Below the pieces are notes generated by a model, which saw only the letters and a list, made by a program, of their open reading frames with translations, did not search any database and was not told the origin of the DNA. A stretch of 64,000 nucleotides of DNA from an uncultured Blautia sp. (GTDB lineage Bacteria; Bacillota; Clostridia; Lachnospirales; Lachnospiraceae), in assembly GCA_937893675.1 (NCBI GenBank), contig CALBGI010000056.1, forward strand, positions 1 to 64,000, in the 5' to 3' direction. The position numbers were made by a program, and so were the translations under genes. Below are positions 17,106-25,718 of the stretch, piece after piece (position 1 is the stretch's first letter; each line of letters opens with the position of its first letter).

Positions 17106-18623
17106 ATGGAAGAAAAGCGGAACAACGACAGCGATATGCCCGGAAGCGACGCGGAATATGAGGAGCGCAGAAGGAGACGTCTGGCCAGACGTCAGGAAAT
17201 GCTTCGCAGACAGAGAAGAAAAAGACGGATTGTATTCGGAACAGTGGCAGTGCTGCTGGTTTTGCTTCTCGGGATAGGAATTTCTCAGACAGTGAAGCTG
17301 TCCGGGGAGCGAAAGGCAAAAGAGGCGAACCCCCAAAATGAGCAGCAGAGCGCGCAGGCCTCCGGAAAAGGAGACGCTGTCAAGAGCGGGGAAGACGCAG
17401 AAGAAGACAAGAAGGGTGAGGACAAGGCCGGGAAGTCAGGAGACGATGTTCTGGCGCAGGCAGATCTTCTGGCAGCCCAGTATGATTATGACAAAGCCAT
17501 TGCCCTTTTGAAAGAAACAAAAGGTTATGACAGCAACGAGGAATACCAGAAAGCAGTTGCGGGCTACGAGGAGACAAAAGCCACCTGTGTGTCCTGGCCG
17601 CTGGAAGAGGTTACCCATGTATTTTATCATACGCTCATCAAGGATCCGGCCAAAGCCTTTGACGGGGATTACAAGGAGGGCGATTACAATCAGGTAATGA
17701 CGACCATTGACGAGTTCAACAAGATCACCCAGACCATGTATGACAAGGGCTATGTGATGGTGAGCGTCAAAGATATGGCGGTCGCCAACGAGGACGGGAC
17801 CATGACCAGAGGCGAGATTCTTCTGCCGCCCGGGAAAATCCCCTTTGTGCTTTCTCAGGACGACGTGTGCTATTATCATTATATGGACGGAGACGGCTAT
17901 GCCACAAAGCTGGTTGTGGACGAGGAAGGAAAGATCCGGAACGAGTATGTGGAGGATGACGGAAGCATTTCTGTGGGAGACTACGACATGGTTCCCCTCA
18001 TCGACCGGTTTGTGGAGGCACATCCGGATTTCTCCTACCGGGGAGCCAAGGGGATCGTGGCGCTTACCGGATACAACGGCATTCTGGGCTACCGCACGGA
18101 CATCAGCTATGAGACGAGACCGGCGGATCTGGATGCCAACAAGGTGGAATGGCTGGACGCGCATCCGGATTTCAGCCTGGAAAAAGAGCGGGAAGGCGCG
18201 AAAAAAGTGGCGGATGCCATGCGGGCGAACGGATGGGAGTTTGCAAGCCATACCTGGGGTCACCAGAATGTGGCGGAGGTAAGTCTGGAGAAGCTTCAGG
18301 AGGATACCCGGAAATTCAAAGAAAATGTGGATCCTCTGATTGGCGGAACCGATATCATCATTTTTGCTTTTGGAACCGATCTGACCCAGGTGGAGGATTA
18401 CTCCGGAGACAAGTTTGAGTTTTTCAAAAGCCAGGGATACAACTACTTCTGCAATGTGGATTCCAGCCAGTATTTTGTCCAGATCAGAGACCGGTATTTC
18501 CGTCAGGGCCGGAGAAACCTGGATGGATATCGAATGTACTATAATCCGGAGCTTTTGGAGGATCTGTTTGACGCCAAAGCGGTGTTTGACCCGTCCAGAC
18601 CCACGCCGGTTCCGGAAATGTAG
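17106..18623 (+). CDS. Membrane-anchored polysaccharide-deacetylase-like protein (paralogue 1)
   Basis: About 505 residues. The cytoplasmic N-terminus is very rich in Arg/Glu (YEERRRRRLARRQEML). One membrane segment (about 43-60) and a Lys/Glu-rich spacer follow, then an extracellular domain starting near residue 115. That domain has NodB-like features: the LSQDDV pair of aspartates in place of TFDDG, and the metal-binding SHTWGH. A short helical repeat (LLAAQYDYDKAIALLK) resembles a TPR unit. ATG at 17106 is preferred, 12 bases after GGGAGG; ATG at 17094 abuts it. The next gene is a clear paralogue. Confidence 0.75.
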   Translation: MEEKRNNDSDMPGSDAEYEERRRRRLARRQEMLRRQRRKRRIVFGTVAVLLVLLLGIGISQTVKLSGERKAKEANPQNEQQSAQASGKGDAVKSGEDAEEDKKGEDKAGKSGDDVLAQADLLAAQYDYDKAIALLKETKGYDSNEEYQKAVAGYEETKATCVSWPLEEVTHVFYHTLIKDPAKAFDGDYKEGDYNQVMTTIDEFNKITQTMYDKGYVMVSVKDMAVANEDGTMTRGEILLPPGKIPFVLSQDDVCYYHYMDGDGYATKLVVDEEGKIRNEYVEDDGSISVGDYDMVPLIDRFVEAHPDFSYRGAKGIVALTGYNGILGYRTDISYETRPADLDANKVEWLDAHPDFSLEKEREGAKKVADAMRANGWEFASHTWGHQNVAEVSLEKLQEDTRKFKENVDPLIGGTDIIIFAFGTDLTQVEDYSGDKFEFFKSQGYNYFCNVDSSQYFVQIRDRYFRQGRRNLDGYRMYYNPELLEDLFDAKAVFDPSRPTPVPEM

Positions 18624-18661
18624 CACTGCAACGGGGATTATAGAAAGACGAGGGGATTATT

Positions 18662-20110
18662 ATGAAAAAGCGACTGACAGCGCTGGCACTGGCCATTTTG
18701 TGCAGCAGCACTGTCCTTAACGGCTGCAGCGGTCTTCTTCCGTTTGCGGAGGAGACGCCCATGAAAAACGAAGGGCAGAAGGCGGCTGAGGTCAAGAAAG
18801 AAAAAGAGCCGACCAAAGCGCCGGCGAAGGAGGAGAAAGCCGCGGCGCAGAAGGATGCGGCTGCAGAGACAAAAGAGACTGCCAAAGCGGATGCCGGGAC
18901 AGATAAGAAGAGAGCGGCAGAGCTTGAGACCATTCTGGCGCATGCCGGCATTCTTGCAGCGCAGTACAATTATGACAGAGCTATTGAGCTTTTGAAAAGC
19001 CAGCCGGAGTTTGCGACGAACACAGCGCTTCAGAGCGCCGCGGCAGAATACGAAAGCATCAAGGCGACCTGCGTGGAGTATCCCATTGACCAGATTACCC
19101 ATGTGTTTTACCATACGCTCATCAAGGATACTTCCAAGGCCTTTGACGGAGATTCGGATGAGGCCGGATACAATCAGGTGATGACGACCATTGACGAGTT
19201 TAACCGCATTACCCAGAGCATGTATGACAAAGGCTATGTGCTGGTGAGCCCTCACGATATGGCGACCGTAAACGCGGACGGTACGATGACCGTAAATAAG
19301 ATCATGCTTCCTCCGGGAAAGATTCCGTTTGTGCTTTCCCAGGACGATGTGAGCTATTATCATTATATGGATGGGGACGGCTTTGCCAGCCGTCTGGTCC
19401 TGGATGAAAACGGCAAGGTAAAATGCGAGTATGTGGAGGATGACGGAAGTGTTTCCGTGGGAGATTACGATCTGGTGCCTCTTCTGGACGCGTTTGTGGA
19501 GGCGCATCCGGACTTTTCCTATCATGGAAGAAAAGGAGTTCTGGCGATGACCGGATATGAGGGCGTGCTGGGATATCGTACAGACATCGCCTACAAAACC
19601 AGAGAGAATCTGGAGCCGACGCAGCAGGAGTTTCTGGACAGTCATCCGGACTTTAATTATGAAGAGGAAGTGGCCCAGGCGACAGCGGTTGCCAACGCGA
19701 TGAAAAAGAACGGCTGGGAGTTTGCCAGTCATACCTGGGGCCACAAAAATGCGACAACCTCAACGGCAGAAGAGCTTCAGACGGACAATGAGAAATGGGA
19801 GGCTTATGTGGCGCCCATTCTGGGAAAAACCGATATGATCATTTTTGCGTTCGGTGCGGATATCGGAGACTGGGAGCCGTACACAATGGACAATCCCAAG
19901 TTTGCGTATTTTAAGAGCCGGGGCTATCATTATTACTGCAATGTGGATTCCAATCAGTACTGGGTGCAGACCTCGGATCAGTTCCTGCGCCAGGGACGAA
20001 GGAATCTGGATGGATACCGGATGTACTACAATCCGGAAATGCTGAGCGATTTATTTGACGTGCAGTCCGTGTGGGACGCTTCGAGGCCGACACCGGTACC
20101 GCAAATGTAA
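18662..20110 (+). CDS. Lipoprotein polysaccharide-deacetylase-like protein (paralogue 2)
   Basis: This 482-residue tandem duplicate of the preceding gene is tethered by a lipobox (LNGC, about residue 22) instead of a membrane helix. After a Lys/Ala/Glu-rich linker (about 35-85) the two proteins align along their whole length: AAQYNYDRAIELL, THVFYHTLIKD, VMTTIDEFN, PPGKIPFVLSQDDV, SHTWGH, QGRRNLDGYRMYYNPE and the shared C-terminus RPTPVP. The DD and HxxxH residues could bind a metal as in NodB deacetylases. It is probably an envelope enzyme; the substrate is unknown. Confidence 0.75.
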   Translation: MKKRLTALALAILCSSTVLNGCSGLLPFAEETPMKNEGQKAAEVKKEKEPTKAPAKEEKAAAQKDAAAETKETAKADAGTDKKRAAELETILAHAGILAAQYNYDRAIELLKSQPEFATNTALQSAAAEYESIKATCVEYPIDQITHVFYHTLIKDTSKAFDGDSDEAGYNQVMTTIDEFNRITQSMYDKGYVLVSPHDMATVNADGTMTVNKIMLPPGKIPFVLSQDDVSYYHYMDGDGFASRLVLDENGKVKCEYVEDDGSVSVGDYDLVPLLDAFVEAHPDFSYHGRKGVLAMTGYEGVLGYRTDIAYKTRENLEPTQQEFLDSHPDFNYEEEVAQATAVANAMKKNGWEFASHTWGHKNATTSTAEELQTDNEKWEAYVAPILGKTDMIIFAFGADIGDWEPYTMDNPKFAYFKSRGYHYYCNVDSNQYWVQTSDQFLRQGRRNLDGYRMYYNPEMLSDLFDVQSVWDASRPTPVPQM

Positions 20111-20140
20111 CGATTGATAAAAAAGAAGGGAATAGAAACC

Positions 20141-21343
20141 ATGAAGAAAAAAATATATCTGGCAGTTCTGGCTGCCTGCATGACACTGACACTTTCCGCC
20201 TGCGGACAGGACACTGTAAAAAAAGACGACACAAAAGCAGAGCAGACAGCAGAAGATACGGAAAAGGATGAGGACACCAAAAAGCGCAAGGCGAAAAACG
20301 GTCTGGTAAGCGTAAAGAACGTGGAAGACTATATTCAGCTTGGCACATACAAAGGGATCGAGCTTCAGAAAAACATCATAGAAATCACAGAAGAGCAGGT
20401 GCAGGCGGCCATCTCCAGAGAAATTGGGGCAGGCTCCGAGGTTGACGGAGGAACCGTACAGGCGGGAGATACCGTGACCATTGACTATGTGGGAACCAAA
20501 GACGGTGAGGCTTTTGAAGGCGGCTCAGCAGAGGGCTACGATCTTTTGATCGGCTCCGGAAGCTTTATCGACGGCTTTGAGGACGGTTTGATCGGCATGA
20601 AAAAGGGAGAGACCAGGCATCTGGATCTGACCTTTCCGGAGGACTACAAAAACAAGGAAATGGCAGGGCAGGCGGTAACCTTCCAGGTAACGCTTGAGAA
20701 ATTTGTGCGTCCGCAGCTGACGGACGAATGGGCTGCGGAGAATACGGAATATAAAACAGCAGCAGAATATGAGGAGGCTGTGCGGGCAGCGCTGACCCAG
20801 CAGGCAGATCTTTATGCGGTGCAGGCCATGAAGCAGTCGGCATGGGAACAGCTTCTGGTCGGCTCTGAAGTGACAGAGTACCCGCAGCAGGATTTGGACG
20901 ATGCAGAAGCAGAATGCAGGCAGGACGTGGAGATTTACGCCGACCAGGCAGGCATGGAGCTGGATGCTTTTCTGGAGAGCCAGGGTGTGACAAAAGAATC
21001 TTTTGAGGAGCTTTGCCAGCAGTATGCCCAGGCGAAGGTAAAACAGAATCTGATCGTGCAGGCCATTATGGATGCTGAGGGCATGAGCCTTAACGATGAC
21101 GAGAGTCTCGCCATTCAAGAGCAGCTGATCGCTCAGCTTGGCGCAGAGAGCATGGCAGATCTGGTAGACCTGTATGGTCAGGAGATGGTGGATGAGTCCG
21201 TGGGCATTCTCCGGGTGGAGAATTTCATCCTGGAAAACGCCACTATTGTGGAGAACGGGCCGCAGGAAAACACGCAGGAAAATGCGGAGGAAAATGCCGA
21301 AGAAAATACTGAAGAAAATACAGAGGCAGCAGAAGCGAACTGA
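20141..21343 (+). CDS. Lipoprotein trigger-factor-like FKBP peptidyl-prolyl isomerase
   Basis: About 400 residues. The lipobox is LSAC (about residue 18). An FKBP domain (about 105-190) has VTIDYVGTKDGEAFEGG and GSFIDGFEDGLIGMKKGE. A helical trigger-factor C-terminal domain follows (about 195-375). The ribosome-binding N-terminal domain of true trigger factor is replaced by a signal peptide, so it should act outside the membrane as a folding factor. The tail is a low-complexity run of Glu-Asn repeats (QENAEENAEENTEENTE). It lies 30 bp after the deacetylase-like pair, possibly helping those proteins fold. Confidence 0.85.
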   Translation: MKKKIYLAVLAACMTLTLSACGQDTVKKDDTKAEQTAEDTEKDEDTKKRKAKNGLVSVKNVEDYIQLGTYKGIELQKNIIEITEEQVQAAISREIGAGSEVDGGTVQAGDTVTIDYVGTKDGEAFEGGSAEGYDLLIGSGSFIDGFEDGLIGMKKGETRHLDLTFPEDYKNKEMAGQAVTFQVTLEKFVRPQLTDEWAAENTEYKTAAEYEEAVRAALTQQADLYAVQAMKQSAWEQLLVGSEVTEYPQQDLDDAEAECRQDVEIYADQAGMELDAFLESQGVTKESFEELCQQYAQAKVKQNLIVQAIMDAEGMSLNDDESLAIQEQLIAQLGAESMADLVDLYGQEMVDESVGILRVENFILENATIVENGPQENTQENAEENAEENTEENTEAAEAN

Positions 21344-21438
21344 GCTTTACTTTTGCAGGGGGAGCTTCTATAATAAAGATAAAAAGATGCGGTCCTCATT
21401 TGGAGGCAGGGCAAAAAAAGAAACGGAGGGGTATTAAC

Positions 21439-22542
21439 ATGATTATAAGAAACGGAGCGGTATTTCAGGAGGATGGAAGCTTTGTGGTTCAGGACGTATA
21501 TGTGGAGAATCACAAAATCGTGGCGGAGGAAAGTCTTGTGACAGACAGAACAGAGGTGGATGCCTCCGGACTCATGGTGCTTCCGGGGCTGGTGGATGTG
21601 CACAGTCACGGGGCGGCAGGCCACGATTTTTCAGACGGTGACGCAGAAGGGCTGAAAGAAATCCTCAAATATGAAAAAAGCTGTGGGATCACCTCCTATT
21701 GTCCTACGTCCATGACCCTTCCGGAGGAACAGCTCCTGGGGATTTTTGCATCTGCAAAGGATGCCGCCGGAGCAGAGGACGGCGCAGTGATCCGGGGCAT
21801 CAATATGGAAGGGCCGTTTCTGGACAAGCAGAAAAAGGGCGCGCATGTGGAGGGCTATATTTACAGAGCCAACGCGGAACTGTTCCATAAGATCAACGAA
21901 GCATCCGGGCACCTTGTGAAGCTGGTAACGCTTGCGCCCAACACCAACGGCGCCATGGAATTTATTGACGAGGTAAAAAACGAGACATGTGTTTCTCTGG
22001 GACATACGGCGGCAGATTATGAGACCTCTCTGGCGGCCATGAAACGGGGAGCGCATCATGTGACGCATCTTTACAATGCCATGCAGCCTTTCGGACACAG
22101 GGATCCCGGCCTGATCGGGGCTGCCTGCGACGATCCGGAATGTATGGTGGAGCTCATCAGCGACGGTATTCATATCCATCCGTCGGTTGTGCGTGCTACC
22201 TTCAAAATGTTCGGTCCGGAGCGGGTGGTGCTCATCAGCGATTCCATGCGCGCCACAGGAATGGAAAACGGAACCTATGAGCTGGGCGGCCAGGAGGTTA
22301 CGGTAAAGGACGGCAAGGCGACGCTTGCCAACGGAACCATTGCCGGTTCTGCCACCAATCTTTATGACTGTATGTGCAAGGCGGTTTCCTTTGGAATCCC
22401 TCTTGAGGAGGCGGTGTTTGCGGCAACGAGAAATCCGGCGAAAAGCATTGGGATCTATGACGAGGTCGGTTCCCTCTCCGTCGGCAAGGAGGCGGATATC
22501 CTGCTGGTAAATAAGGATATGGAGCTGGTGAAGGTTTTGTAA
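21439..22542 (+). CDS. nagA: N-acetylglucosamine-6-phosphate deacetylase
   Basis: NagA removes acetate from GlcNAc-6-P. The 367-residue amidohydrolase has the metal-site HSHG (VDVHSHGAAGHDF), the glutamate in NMEGPFL, histidines in SLGHTAAD and HVTHLYNAM, DGIHIHP, and the catalytic aspartate in LISDSMRATGM. ATG at 21439 follows AACGGAGGGG. No nagB is adjacent. It could serve the PTS at 4.6 kb or cell-wall recycling, fitting the peptidoglycan-modifying genes on either side. Confidence 0.95.
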   Translation: MIIRNGAVFQEDGSFVVQDVYVENHKIVAEESLVTDRTEVDASGLMVLPGLVDVHSHGAAGHDFSDGDAEGLKEILKYEKSCGITSYCPTSMTLPEEQLLGIFASAKDAAGAEDGAVIRGINMEGPFLDKQKKGAHVEGYIYRANAELFHKINEASGHLVKLVTLAPNTNGAMEFIDEVKNETCVSLGHTAADYETSLAAMKRGAHHVTHLYNAMQPFGHRDPGLIGAACDDPECMVELISDGIHIHPSVVRATFKMFGPERVVLISDSMRATGMENGTYELGGQEVTVKDGKATLANGTIAGSATNLYDCMCKAVSFGIPLEEAVFAATRNPAKSIGIYDEVGSLSVGKEADILLVNKDMELVKVL

Positions 22543-22569
22543 AAACTGGGAAAACCTTACAAAAATAGG

Positions 22570-22598
22570 TTGTATTTATCTGCCGAATCGTGTATGAT
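22570..22598 (+). promoter_or_regulatory. Sigma-A promoter of the CW-repeat deacetylase
   Basis: TTGTAT (22570-22575) and TATGAT (22593-22598) are separated by 17 bp. Confidence 0.65.
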
Positions 22599-22652
22599 GA
22601 TAATGGAAATGGATTCACGTAATTTTTAATTGGAAAAGAAGGACAAGGTTTT

Positions 22653-23867
22653 ATGGATAAAAAAGTTTTGCGTGAGCGGATGCGCAAAAAACAGAGACAG
22701 ATGATGATTCGCAAATACACGAAAATGGCTACATACGTTGTTGCAGCGGTGCTTTTGGTGGTATTTGTGGTACGCGGCGTTATTATGCCGATCGCGAACC
22801 GCGCAGGCGGGGGCAAGGACGAAAAACAGAAAGAGGTTCAGGCAGAACCCCAGACAACGAAGCTGGATCCCAATATCGCCATGCGGCAGCCACTGATGGG
22901 GGCGGAAGATTCTGCCAAGCTGGTAGCGCGCACGCCGGGATGGCATGACAGCGAGGACGGACGTTGGTATCAGAACACGGACGGCACGTATTTTGTCAGC
23001 GGCTTTCAGGAAATTGACGGTGTTACATACAGCTTTGACGACAACGGATACATACAGACCGGGTGGGTGACAAAAGGAGCCAATGACTATTATTTCAATA
23101 AAGATGGTTCCTACAATCCGGCGGAAAAGAAGCCAATGCTGGCGCTGACCTTTGACGATGGACCAGGAGAATATACCGACAGGCTTTTGGACTGTCTGGA
23201 GCAGAATAATGCCAAAGCAACGTTCTTCATGCAGGGGCAAAATGTGGAAGGCTACCAGGATACCGTGAAACGAATGATGGAGATCGGCTGCGAGCTGGGA
23301 AGTCATTCCTATGACCACACGAATCTTTATAATCTGGATGCGGACGGCGTAGCGAAGCAGTTTAAAGATACCGATGCGGCGCTCATAGAGGCCTGCGGAC
23401 AGCCGGCATCTGTGGCGAGAGCTCCTTATGGAAACTGGTCGGAAGAGATCATCAATGCGGCAGGGAAGCCATTTTTCATGTGGTCGCTGGATACAAAGGA
23501 CTGGCAGCTTATGAATGCGGAAGCGGATTACAATGCAGTTATGAACGGCGATCTGACGGACGGCTCCATTATCCTGATGCATGATATCCATGAGCCTTCG
23601 GTGGAGGCGGCCATCAGGCTGATTCCGGATCTGATCGCCAAGGGCTATAAGCTGGTGACCGTCAGTGAAATGGCGCAGGCAAAGGGTGTGGATCTGCAGC
23701 TTGCATCCTACTCCGATTTCTGGCAGAGCAGTCTGGACAATGGAGCGGTTGCCGGATATAAAGGAACCGGTAATTCTCCGCTTGGAGAGACGGACACGCA
23801 GAGCGAAGAGGAAACCTCCGGGGAAGAGGAAGCTTCCGAAGCGGATGGAGAAACTGAGAGCGTATAA
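22653..23867 (+). CDS. Polysaccharide deacetylase (PgdA-like) with choline-binding-type repeats
   Basis: 404 residues: a basic cytoplasmic N-terminus, one membrane segment (about 26-45), two cell-wall-binding (CW/choline-binding-type) repeats (about 93-140, with GRWYQNTDGTYFVSGFQ and GYIQTGWV), then a canonical NodB domain. The catalytic set is complete: TFDDGPG, GSHSYDH, RAPYGNWS, and LMHDIH near the C-terminal end of the domain. It probably de-N-acetylates peptidoglycan, protecting against lysozyme. The C-terminus is an acidic Glu/Ser-rich tail. It differs from the tandem pair at 17-20 kb, which lack TFDDG. Confidence 0.9.
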   Translation: MDKKVLRERMRKKQRQMMIRKYTKMATYVVAAVLLVVFVVRGVIMPIANRAGGGKDEKQKEVQAEPQTTKLDPNIAMRQPLMGAEDSAKLVARTPGWHDSEDGRWYQNTDGTYFVSGFQEIDGVTYSFDDNGYIQTGWVTKGANDYYFNKDGSYNPAEKKPMLALTFDDGPGEYTDRLLDCLEQNNAKATFFMQGQNVEGYQDTVKRMMEIGCELGSHSYDHTNLYNLDADGVAKQFKDTDAALIEACGQPASVARAPYGNWSEEIINAAGKPFFMWSLDTKDWQLMNAEADYNAVMNGDLTDGSIILMHDIHEPSVEAAIRLIPDLIAKGYKLVTVSEMAQAKGVDLQLASYSDFWQSSLDNGAVAGYKGTGNSPLGETDTQSEEETSGEEEASEADGETESV

Positions 23868-23873
23868 TATAAG

Positions 23874-23929
23874 GCAAAAGCAAAGCGGGAACTGCCCGGA
23901 GAAACCTCCGGTGCAGTTCTCGCTTTTGC
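23874..23929 (+). terminator. Large hairpin after the deacetylase gene
   Basis: GCAAAAGC/GCTTTTGC and GCGGGAACTGC/GCAGTTCTCGC arms enclose a second CCGGAG/CTCCGG hairpin. The position fits a terminator, but no T run follows on the plus strand. Confidence 0.5.
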
Positions 23930-23979
23930 GTTGACGGGGTGAGCGCAAATTTGGTATAATAATTGCATGATATACAATT

Positions 23980-24016
23980 AAGCCGACAAGTCGGCTTTCC
24001 GCCACAGGCGTGGCGG
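23980..24016. repeat. Two adjacent perfect inverted repeats
   Basis: AAGCCGAC-AA-GTCGGCTT (23980-23997) is followed at once by CCGCCAC-AGGC-GTGGCGG (23999-24016). They belong to a 450-bp non-coding, repeat-rich region (23868-24326) that also has TATAAT-like boxes at about 23955 and 24082. Confidence 0.7.
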
Positions 24017-24104
24017 ATTATACAAAGGCCACGGCTTGAAAAGTAAATGCCCTGCGGGCGCTTCCTTTTCTGCGCACGTGGTATAATGAACGCATAAGCG
24101 ACGA

Positions 24105-24159
24105 GCGCAGGCGCGAAAGAAAAAGATTCGGTCTGCTTGCAGACAAGAAGCTTTGAATG
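24105..24159. repeat. 55-bp direct repeat, copy 1
   Basis: Identical over 55 bp to 24230-24284, offset 125 bp. It contains the perfect hairpin GTCTGC-TT-GCAGAC (24131-24144). Between the copies lie 70 bp with a CGAAAAC/GTTTTCG-type inverted repeat. Confidence 0.9.
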
Positions 24160-24229
24160 AGCGGCTATGTGAGTGCAACGAACACCGAGAAAACGAAGTT
24201 TTCGAGGTAAGCGCTCGTGGCGGAAAAAT

Positions 24230-24284
24230 GCGCAGGCGCGAAAGAAAAAGATTCGGTCTGCTTGCAGACAAGAAGCTTTGAATG
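24230..24284. repeat. 55-bp direct repeat, copy 2
   Basis: Second exact copy of the unit at 24105-24159, with its hairpin at 24256-24269. It is followed at once by the first nine bases of a third unit (GCGCAGGCG), which breaks off before the GH13 gene's ribosome site. Confidence 0.9.
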
Positions 24285-24326
24285 CGCAGGCGTGGAAAGA
24301 GAAGCCAGAGGCAGGAGGATACCACA

Positions 24327-25679
24327 ATGGCAAAATGGTTTGACGAGGCAGTATTTTATCATATGTATCCCATTGGGATGACAGGTGCACCAAGAGAAAA
24401 CCGACAGGAGGAAGTCACCCACAGGTTCAAAGAGCTGGAAAAATGGCTGCCGCACATTGCTGGTCTCGGCTGTACAGCTGTTTACATAGGCCCTTTGTTT
24501 GAATCCACCTCCCACGGCTATGACACAAGAGATTACAAACTGGTGGATCGCCGCCTTGGAGACAATGCGGATTTTAAGCATTTTGTTCAGGAAGCCCATG
24601 AGCGGGGGATCAAGGTCGTAGTGGACGGCGTATTTAACCATACCGGGCGTGAGTTTTTTGCATTCCGGGATATTCAGAAAAACAGGGAGAATTCCCCCTA
24701 CTGCAGCTGGTACAAGGGCATCAATTTTGGATGGAACGGTCCATACAACGACGGGTTTGGCTATGAGGCCTGGAGAAACTGCTTTGAGCTGGTGAACCTG
24801 AACTACTGGGAGCCGAAGGTCCGGGAATATATTCTGGATGTGATCGGCTTTTGGATTGACGAGTTTGATATTGACGGCATCCGTCTGGACTGCGCGGACT
24901 GTCTGGATTTTTCTTTTATGGAAGAGATGCGCCGCTTTACAGACGGAAAAAAAGCGGATTTCTGGCTGATGGGTGAGGTGATCCACGGGGATTACAGCCG
25001 TTATGTAAAGCCGCAGATGCTGGATTCCGTTACCAACTATGAACTGCATAAGGGCCTGTACTCCGGACACAATGACCATAATTATTTTGAAATTGCACAC
25101 ACGATCCGCCGCCAGTTTGATGCGAACGGCGGGATATACAAGGGACTGAAGCTTTACAGCTTTGTAGATAACCATGACGTGGACCGGATTGCCTCGAAGC
25201 TTCAGGTGCCGGGGCATATTTTTCCGGTGTACACGCTGTTGTTTACGCTTCCTGGAATCCCTTCCATATATTATGGCTCTGAGTGGGGCATTCAGGGAAG
25301 GAAAGAGGGAGCCAACGACGATTTTCTCCGCCCGCAGGTAGATATTGACAAAGCTTTGGAGCAGGCGGATAATCCGGAGCTTTTGGCCTGGGTGAAGAAG
25401 CTGGGGCAGATTCGCGCAGAGCAGCCGGCGCTGCGCAGGGGAAGATACCAGGAGCTTCTGCTTACCAACCGGCAGTATGCCTTTGTCCGGATCCTCGAGG
25501 AGGAAGCGGTGATCACAGCGGTGAATAATGACGATAACGAGGTCTGGCTTTCTGTTCGCCAGCCTTTGGAGGGAAGGAAGTACCGAAATCTCGTTGACAA
25601 TGAAATTGTCAGCGAGGAGGGCGGAATGCTCCGCGTGAAGCTTTTGCCCAATGAGAGTGCAATTATCTGCGCAGAGTGA
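24327..25679 (+). CDS. GH13 alpha-amylase-family glycosidase
   Basis: This 450-residue intracellular (no signal peptide) alpha-glucan-active enzyme has the GH13 catalytic sites in order: VVVDGVFNHTG, GIRLDCAD (nucleophile Asp), WLMGEVIHG (acid/base Glu) and FVDNHDVDR. A short C-terminal beta domain follows. Probable substrates are maltodextrins or glycogen. ATG at 24327 follows AGGAGGATACC; an in-frame ATG at 24282 is rejected because it lies in the 55-bp repeat. It is followed after 39 bp by glgB, suggesting alpha-glucan storage turnover. Confidence 0.88.
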   Translation: MAKWFDEAVFYHMYPIGMTGAPRENRQEEVTHRFKELEKWLPHIAGLGCTAVYIGPLFESTSHGYDTRDYKLVDRRLGDNADFKHFVQEAHERGIKVVVDGVFNHTGREFFAFRDIQKNRENSPYCSWYKGINFGWNGPYNDGFGYEAWRNCFELVNLNYWEPKVREYILDVIGFWIDEFDIDGIRLDCADCLDFSFMEEMRRFTDGKKADFWLMGEVIHGDYSRYVKPQMLDSVTNYELHKGLYSGHNDHNYFEIAHTIRRQFDANGGIYKGLKLYSFVDNHDVDRIASKLQVPGHIFPVYTLLFTLPGIPSIYYGSEWGIQGRKEGANDDFLRPQVDIDKALEQADNPELLAWVKKLGQIRAEQPALRRGRYQELLLTNRQYAFVRILEEEAVITAVNNDDNEVWLSVRQPLEGRKYRNLVDNEIVSEEGGMLRVKLLPNESAIICAE

Positions 25680-25718
25680 ATCTGCACAGGAATGATAGTG
25701 TAAAGGGAGGGACTCCGT

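Noticed and set aside
16852..17319. N-terminal extension of the minus-strand membrane protein gene
   Set aside because: A perfect AGGAGG precedes the ATG at 16851; the extension has unrelated composition and would overlap the promoter and start of the divergent gene.
20141..21343. Canonical trigger factor (tig)
   Set aside because: A signal peptide and lipobox replace the ribosome-binding domain, and clpP/clpX, usual neighbours of tig, are absent.
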